Below, in pieces: positions 57,963-64,000 of a stretch of DNA of 64,000 nucleotides. The DNA comes from Oleispirillum naphthae (GTDB lineage Bacteria; Pseudomonadota; Alphaproteobacteria; Rhodospirillales; Rhodospirillaceae): assembly GCA_027864655.1 (NCBI GenBank), contig JAQAZG010000008.1, positions 107,084-171,083 of the forward strand, read 5' to 3'. Each line of letters opens with the position of its first letter. Within the stretch, counting starts at the first letter, position 1. A model generated the notes under the pieces. The model ran no database searches. It worked only from the letters and a program-made list of their open reading frames with translations, and was not told the DNA's origin. A program made the position numbers and the translations under genes.

Positions 57963-58435
57963 CCGTGCACCCATGTGCGAACGCCCCGCACCGCGGCGAG
58001 TGCGGTTTCCACCACCACGGCGGCGGAGGCGGCGAAGCCGAACACCGCGACCACGGGCACCGCGGCGCCGAGAATTTCGGCGGTTTCGGGTTCGGGCAGG
58101 CGCTCCACGGCGCTGGTCGAGGTTTCCACGGAGACCGCCAGGGCGACGGGGAAGGTTTCCTCCGGCGCGGCCGCGCCCGGCACCGAAACCAGGCCGAGGC
58201 CGCGCACCTCGATATTTCCGGCGATGGTGGCGGGCGCCCGCGCGGCGAGGGTGCCGTCGGCGCAGAGGTCCACCTCGGTCTGGTCGTCGGCGACCAGCCG
58301 TGCGCCGCGGTCGATCAGGCGCAGGGCGAGGTCCGACTTGCCGCAGCCGGGCGGCCCGGAGATCAGCACCGCGAGACCGCCGATGGCGACGGTGGAGGCG
58401 TGGACGACGGTGGAGGCGGGGGCGCTTGCGTTCAT
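57959..58435 (-). CDS. hprK: HPr kinase/phosphorylase, short alphaproteobacterial type
   Basis: A 158-residue protein consisting of the C-terminal kinase domain only. The P-loop is VLISGPPGCGKSDLALRLID (about residues 23-42), and RGARLVADDQTEVDL follows. The longer N-terminal domain of Gram-positive HprK is absent, as usual in this class. It phosphorylates HPr at Ser to tune the regulatory PTS. ATG 58435 is the only credible start after the kinase gene upstream. It lies between rapZ and chvG. Confidence 0.92.
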   Translation of the reverse strand: MNASAPASTVVHASTVAIGGLAVLISGPPGCGKSDLALRLIDRGARLVADDQTEVDLCADGTLAARAPATIAGNIEVRGLGLVSVPGAAAPEETFPVALAVSVETSTSAVERLPEPETAEILGAAVPVVAVFGFAASAAVVVETALAAVRGVRTWVHG

Positions 58436-58466
58436 CCGCTCACCGTCGCGCGGCCCGCGCCGCCTG

Positions 58467-60176
58467 TCAATGGCCGTGACCCGCGCCGAGCCGCGGGAAC
58501 ACCAGGGTGAAGCGCGCCCCGGGGGCGTGCGGCCCCTCGGCGTCGTGGCGGTTGACCGCGGAGATGCGGCCGCCCAGGGCCTCGACGATCTGTTTGGAGA
58601 TGGCGAGCCCGAGGCCCGAATGGGTGCCGAACTTCTCCCCCGGCGGGCGTTCGGAATAGAAGCGGTCGAAGATCGTCGCCTCCTTGCCGTCGGGGATGCC
58701 GGGGCCCTCGTCGTCCACCTCCACCGATACCGTGGGGCCGAACTCGTCGGCCCCGGCATAGGCGCGCAGCGTGATCACCCCGCCCGGCGGGCTGAAGGTC
58801 ACGGCGTTGCGGATGAGGTTGCGGAACACCTGCACCAGGCGGCCCTCGGAGCCGGGAATCCACAGATCCTCGCCGCGCGGCAGGTCGAGCGCGATGGCGG
58901 GCGCGCCGTCGTCGGAGGGCAGGCTCTCCACCTCGGCGATGGCGGTGAGCATGGCGCAGATGTCCACCGGCTCGGTGGGGGCCTTCATCAGTTCCGCATC
59001 GACGCGGGAGAGGTCGGCGATGTCGCTGAGCAGGCGGTTGATGCGCTGCACGTCCTCGCCGATGATCGCGAGCAGGCGCTTCCGCGCCGTGGGATCGTCG
59101 ATGCGGCTTGCGGTTTCCACCGCGCTGCGCATCGAGGACAGCGGGTTCTTCACCTCGTGGACGATGTCGGCGGCGAAGCGCTCGGTGGATTCGATGCGGT
59201 TCCACAGCGTCTCGGTCATCTGGCCGAGCGCGAGGGAGAGGTCGCCGATCTCGTCGTCGCGGCGCGACAGGTCGGGGATGCGGCCGCGCCCGCCGCTGGA
59301 AACCTGGGCCGCGGCGCGGGAGAGACGGCGCAGCGGGTGCACCACGGTGCCCGCCTGGTAGAGCGACAGCAGCACGGTGACGCCGAGGGTGATGAGGAAC
59401 AGCCGCAGGATCGCCTTGCGCACCTGGAACACGTCGGCATCCACCGCGCGGGTGCTGGCGCTGATCAGCACCGCGCCCACCACCTGCTTGTAGTACTGCA
59501 CCGGCACCGCGACGGAGAGCACCTTGGTGGTGCGGCCGCGGCGCAGCGCCTCTGCGGTTTCGCCGTAACGCAGCGCGGCGTTGAGCTCCTCGTAGGTGGC
59601 CACCGGGTCGGCGGGGGCGGCGGTGTAGACCGGCGGCCCTTCTTCGGACGAGAGGTGGCCGAGCAGGCTCACCACCTTGTCGTTGAACCAGCGCAGCACG
59701 CGGTCGGCGGCGGGATAGGGCGATTGCGGCGGCAGCGCGGAGACCTCGACCACGCCGCCGGAGACGAAGAGATAGCGGCTGTCGGCGAGAAGCGCGCCCG
59801 CGGCGTCGAACAGGCGCACCCGCCGCCCGCTGTGGGCGGAGAGGCGGCGCACCATGTGGCGCGCCTGTTCCGGCAGCAGGCGGTAGCCGTATCCGCCGTC
59901 TTCGGCGGAGGAGCCGCTCGTCGGGTCGCCGGAGACCGAGCTTTCCGCCACCGCGGAGGCGATCATCTCGCCCTGCTCGCGCAGCGACTCGAGCTCGGAG
60001 CGCAGAAGCCCCTGCTCGTAGGTGTCGAGGTAGAGCGCGCCGAGCACCAGCAGCACCGGGGCCAGCAGGTTGACCGCCAGGATCTTGCGGGTGAGCGGCG
60101 AGATGCGCCGGAGGCGGCGCGTCCGCCCGGACGCCTCGGCGGCGCGCGCTTCGTCTCCGGGCGGCATCATCGCCAC
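58467..60176 (-). CDS. chvG: ChvG sensor histidine kinase
   Basis: A 569-residue membrane kinase of the ChvG/ExoS family, which senses acid or envelope stress. Two membrane helices (about residues 33-51 and 256-278) enclose a periplasmic sensor domain. A HAMP linker is followed by the phospho-acceptor block FAADIVHEVKNPLSSMRSAV (about residues 337-356). The ATP domain contains NLIRNAVTFSPPGG (N box) and VDDEGPGIPDG. It is encoded after chvI on the same strand with a 24-base gap. Confidence 0.94.
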   Translation of the reverse strand: MAMMPPGDEARAAEASGRTRRLRRISPLTRKILAVNLLAPVLLVLGALYLDTYEQGLLRSELESLREQGEMIASAVAESSVSGDPTSGSSAEDGGYGYRLLPEQARHMVRRLSAHSGRRVRLFDAAGALLADSRYLFVSGGVVEVSALPPQSPYPAADRVLRWFNDKVVSLLGHLSSEEGPPVYTAAPADPVATYEELNAALRYGETAEALRRGRTTKVLSVAVPVQYYKQVVGAVLISASTRAVDADVFQVRKAILRLFLITLGVTVLLSLYQAGTVVHPLRRLSRAAAQVSSGGRGRIPDLSRRDDEIGDLSLALGQMTETLWNRIESTERFAADIVHEVKNPLSSMRSAVETASRIDDPTARKRLLAIIGEDVQRINRLLSDIADLSRVDAELMKAPTEPVDICAMLTAIAEVESLPSDDGAPAIALDLPRGEDLWIPGSEGRLVQVFRNLIRNAVTFSPPGGVITLRAYAGADEFGPTVSVEVDDEGPGIPDGKEATIFDRFYSERPPGEKFGTHSGLGLAISKQIVEALGGRISAVNRHDAEGPHAPGARFTLVFPRLGAGHGH

Positions 60177-60200
60177 GATGCGGGCTCCCGGCGCATCGGC

Positions 60201-60923
60201 CTACTCGATCTTCTCGCGGTAACGGTAGCCCACGCCGTAGAGGGTCTCGATGTTGGCGAAGCTGTCGTCCTCGTCGCGGAACTTCTTGCGGATGCGCTTG
60301 ATGTGGCTGTCGATGGTGCGGTCGTCCACGTAGATGTGCTCGCCGTAGGCCACGTCGATCAGCTGGTCGCGGCTCTTCACGTGGCCGGGCCGCACCGCCA
60401 GCGCCTGCACGATGAGGAACTCGGTGACGGTGAGGTCCACCGGGCGGCTCTTCCAGGCGCACATGTGGCGCGCCGGGTCGAGCACTAGGTCGCCGCGCAC
60501 CAGCGCCTCGCCGGACACCGCGTCCGGGTCGCCGCCGGAAAGCTTGCGCTGGCGGCTCACCTCGCCGCGGCGCAGCAGGCTGCGGATGCGCTCCACCAGC
60601 AGGCGCTGCGAGAACGGCTTCTTGATGTAGTCGTCCGCGCCCATGCGCAGGCCGAGCACCTCGTCCACCTCCTCGTCCTTGGAGGTGAGCAGGATCACCG
60701 GCACCGCGGAGTTCTTGCGCAGCTCCATCAGCATTTCCATGCCGTCCATGCGCGGCATCTTGATGTCGAGCACCACCAGATCCGGCGGTTCGGCGGCGAT
60801 GCCGGCCAGCCCCTCGGCGCCGTCGTGGTACATCGCGACCTTGAAGCCCTCGGCCTCCAGGGCCATGGACACCGAAGCCAGAATGTTGCGGTCGTCATCG
60901 ACCAGGGTAATCGTATACGACAC
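60201..60923 (-). CDS. chvI: ChvI response regulator
   Basis: A 240-residue OmpR-family regulator paired with ChvG. The receiver has [20 protein letters not shown] (acidic pocket), [18 protein letters not shown] (phospho-Asp near residue 53) and [14 protein letters not shown]. The winged-helix domain includes [20 protein letters not shown] and ends [15 protein letters not shown] 60923 with GGGAGG upstream is used; no nearer ATG exists. It is 50 bases from the copper-chaperone gene. Confidence 0.95.
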   Translation of the reverse strand: MSYTITLVDDDRNILASVSMALEAEGFKVAMYHDGAEGLAGIAAEPPDLVVLDIKMPRMDGMEMLMELRKNSAVPVILLTSKDEEVDEVLGLRMGADDYIKKPFSQRLLVERIRSLLRRGEVSRQRKLSGGDPDAVSGEALVRGDLVLDPARHMCAWKSRPVDLTVTEFLIVQALAVRPGHVKSRDQLIDVAYGEHIYVDDRTIDSHIKRIRKKFRDEDDSFANIETLYGVGYRYREKIE

Positions 60924-60973
60924 GGCTATGATCCTCCCGGATTTCCGCCCCGTTGACTGGACACCTAACGCTC

Positions 60974-61411
60974 TCAGCGCGCCTTCGCGCTTTTCACCTC
61001 GACCGGAACGACGATGCGCCCGGCCTTCTCGAACACCAGGGTCAGGTCGAAGCGCTGCCCTTCCTTGAGCGGCGCGGTCAACCCGATGAACATCACATGC
61101 AGCCCGCCCGGCTTCATCTCCGTCCGGCCGTTCGCGGGCACCGCGATGCGCGGAACCTTGCGCATCCGCATCACGCCGTTGTCGTCGATATGGGTGTGCA
61201 GCTCCACCACGCCCGAAACCCCCGCCTCCGCGGCGATCAGCGCGTCGGCCTGCGGATTGGGGTTGTCGATGGTCATGAACGCGGCGCCCGCCCGCGCCAT
61301 GCCCGCGGAAGCGCGCGCCCAAACGCCGGAGATGCCGAGTTCGGCCGCGGCGGCGGAGGCCGGCGACGCAAGGATCATGCAGAAGATTGCGTAAAAAAGC
61401 CGAATGTGCAT
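60974..61411 (-). CDS. PCu(A)C copper chaperone family protein
   Basis: A 145-residue periplasmic protein. A signal peptide (about residues 3-23, [20 protein letters not shown]) leads to a cupredoxin-like domain. The copper-binding H-x(n)-M-x(n)-H-x-M set is visible: [18 protein letters not shown] (about residues 67-84), then [17 protein letters not shown] (about residues 95-111). The family delivers copper to cytochrome oxidase. ATG 61411 has GGGGGAG upstream. It is divergent from pckA across about 270 bases of promoter region. Confidence 0.92.
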   Translation of the reverse strand: MHIRLFYAIFCMILASPASAAAAELGISGVWARASAGMARAGAAFMTIDNPNPQADALIAAEAGVSGVVELHTHIDDNGVMRMRKVPRIAVPANGRTEMKPGGLHVMFIGLTAPLKEGQRFDLTLVFEKAGRIVVPVEVKSAKAR

Positions 61412-61678
61412 CGTCTCCCCCTTAACCTCCTCATCAAGCGACATATCTTATACCACGGTCTCTGAATAGTGTGATTCGCGAAGGTGCCGCTCGCAGGCCG
61501 GATTTCGTTGCCGCAAGGGCACTGGCCGGTTCCGGCTTTTGCGGAAGCGCGCTATGCTGGACCGTTAAGGCCGGTGACCGTCGGTCACCGCTTGCGCCGC
61601 CTGTCGGGACGGGGCGGACGGCGCATGCGGAGACGGTCGAGACCGGCTGTCCGCATGAACTTTTGGGGAGACCTGAAC

Positions 61679-63286
<1,608 letters not shown>

Positions 63287-63302
63287 GCCTCCGCATACGG
63301 AA

Positions 63303-63335
63303 AAAACGCCCCGGAGACCTCTCCGGGGCGTTTTG
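63303..63335 (+). terminator. Rho-independent terminator of pckA
   Basis: AACGCCCCGGAGA stem pairing with TCTCCGGGGCGTT, preceded by an A run and followed by TTTT, 15 bases after the pckA stop. Confidence 0.85.
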
Positions 63336-63336
63336 C

Positions 63337-63703
63337 GTCGGCAGGGCGCGGAAAAACCGAATAGCCTCCGGAACGGTAGACGCCGTGCCCCTGAACTTGC
63401 GGCAAGGCGGCCGAGACGGGCAAAGCCCCGGCCTGGTTTTTTTCCGGGGCCCGTAGGTTTCCTTAAGTTTTTCCCGCAAAAGTTTTTTCTTCTTTTTCGA
63501 GTCAGGCGGGGGGAAAGGCGGTAAATTCGCGTCGTTCGAGTCCGTTTTGGGAAGAGTTTCGGTGATGGGCGAGCGCGATCGCGAGGCCGGTTCGGAGTCC
63601 TTCCGGCCTCCGCCCGATCCGGCTCTTCGCATGGCGGAGAAAGAGGCGGCATGCCTCCGAAAGGACGGATAATTCCCAACCGAATAACTGTGAGAAAGCA
63701 ACG
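63337..63703. other. Intergenic region between pckA and the carboxylase gene
   Basis: No gene recognised. A GCCCCGGCCTGGTTTTTTT stretch near 63430-63450 resembles the right end of the dispersed repeat (as in copies C and G) without the palindromic arms. The rest, up to the ribosome site of the next gene, is AT-richer and probably holds its promoter. Confidence 0.5.
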
Positions 63704-64000
63704 ATGACACGGGTGGTGGAGATCACGGACGTGATCTTGCGGGATGCGCACCAGAGTCTTCTGGCGACGCGCATGGCCATGGAGGACATGGTTCCCGCTT
63801 GTGAGGATCTGGACAACGCAGGTTATTGGTCGTTGGAATGCTGGGGCGGCGCGACGTACGACTCCTGCATCCGCTTCCTCAACGAGGACCCCTGGGAGCG
63901 CCTGCGAACTTTCAAGAAGCTGATGCCGAAGACGCCCTTGCAGATGCTGCTGCGCGGGCAGAACCTGCTCGGCTACCGCCACTACGAGGACGGCGTGGTG
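63704..64000 (+). CDS. Carboxyltransferase-domain protein (oxaloacetate decarboxylase alpha / pyruvate carboxylase subunit B type), 3' partial
   Basis: The first 99 residues of a biotin-dependent carboxyltransferase, cut by the window edge. [19 protein letters not shown] (about residues 6-24) is the conserved opening of the HMGL-like TIM barrel. This is shared by pyruvate carboxylase, oxaloacetate decarboxylase alpha and transcarboxylase 5S subunits. [20 protein letters not shown] and [20 protein letters not shown] continue the active-site face. Family members handle pyruvate/oxaloacetate, in keeping with neighbouring pckA. The subtype cannot be decided without the rest of the gene. Confidence 0.88.
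   Translation, partial: MTRVVEITDVILRDAHQSLLATRMAMEDMVPACEDLDNAGYWSLECWGGATYDSCIRFLNEDPWERLRTFKKLMPKTPLQMLLRGQNLLGYRHYEDGVV

Noticed and set aside
63425..63460. A ninth copy of the dispersed repeat after pckA
   Set aside because: Only the GCCTGGTTTTT end resembles the family; palindromic arms and core are missing, so it is at most a remnant.

Overview
The window is a high-GC alphaproteobacterial chromosome segment, most likely from a diazotrophic member of the Rhodospirillales or a near relative. Supporting this are a NifA/sigma-54 nif regulon, the alphaproteobacterial AddAB nuclease, the nitrogen-type PTS next to HprK, ChvG/ChvI and pckA, and an Lrp-TrxB-LysR group. Both edges cut genes: an RND efflux pump on the left and a biotin-dependent carboxylase/decarboxylase subunit on the right.

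Layout. 1-2.7 kb: end of an RND pump. 3.0-13.9 kb: nif accessory genes in three NifA/sigma-54 units. The first is nifE-nifN-nifX-rseC-like-DUF269-ferredoxin-apbE. The second is iscA-like and NifU-C-terminal, with nifS just downstream. The third is nifV-nifW-nifZ-nifM. These genes build FeMo-cofactor (NifEN, NifX, NifV), supply sulfur and clusters (NifS, IscA/Nfu) and mature the nitrogenase proteins (NifW, NifZ, NifM). ApbE and the RseC-like protein suggest a flavinylated Rnf-type electron supply encoded elsewhere. nifHDK are not in the window. 14.1-15.7 kb: mtgA and an enoyl-CoA hydratase gene.

15.6-31.5 kb: an apparent genomic island. It is bounded by a 99-bp direct repeat that duplicates the 3' end of the enoyl-CoA hydratase gene (98 of 99 bases identical by eye). 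It carries a TetR regulator, a DUF2141 protein, a HAD phosphatase and a tightly coupled 13-gene operon. The operon reads as a bacterial sphingolipid pathway: acyl-AMP ligase, acyl carrier protein, serine palmitoyltransferase-like enzyme, CerR-like reductase, bCerS-like GNAT acyltransferase and ceramide-kinase-like enzyme. It also encodes head-group enzymes (two nucleotidyltransferases, a CDP-alcohol phosphatidyltransferase and a Tam41-like protein), a flippase and an LptF/LptG pair. Two matching 16-bp inverted repeats lie in front of tetR and in front of the operon.

31.7-46.6 kb: lysR, trxB, an Lrp-type regulator, a methyltransferase, trxA, and an addA-addB-murU-amgK-tsaE operon (DNA repair, peptidoglycan recycling, tRNA modification), followed by a TrxR-like ferredoxin-NADP reductase. 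46.9-54.3 kb: a methyltransferase, a small exported protein, an M23 metallopeptidase, a degenerate PAS histidine kinase, ahcY and an AEC-family transporter. 54.5-64 kb: ptsI-HPr-EIIA-rapZ-hprK-chvG-chvI, a copper chaperone, pckA and the start of the carboxylase gene.

A family of about 170-290 bp modular palindromic repeats (eight copies, one divergent) fills many intergenic gaps. Several end exactly at the stop codon of the adjacent gene, one lies between a NifA site and its promoter, and none was found inside the island.
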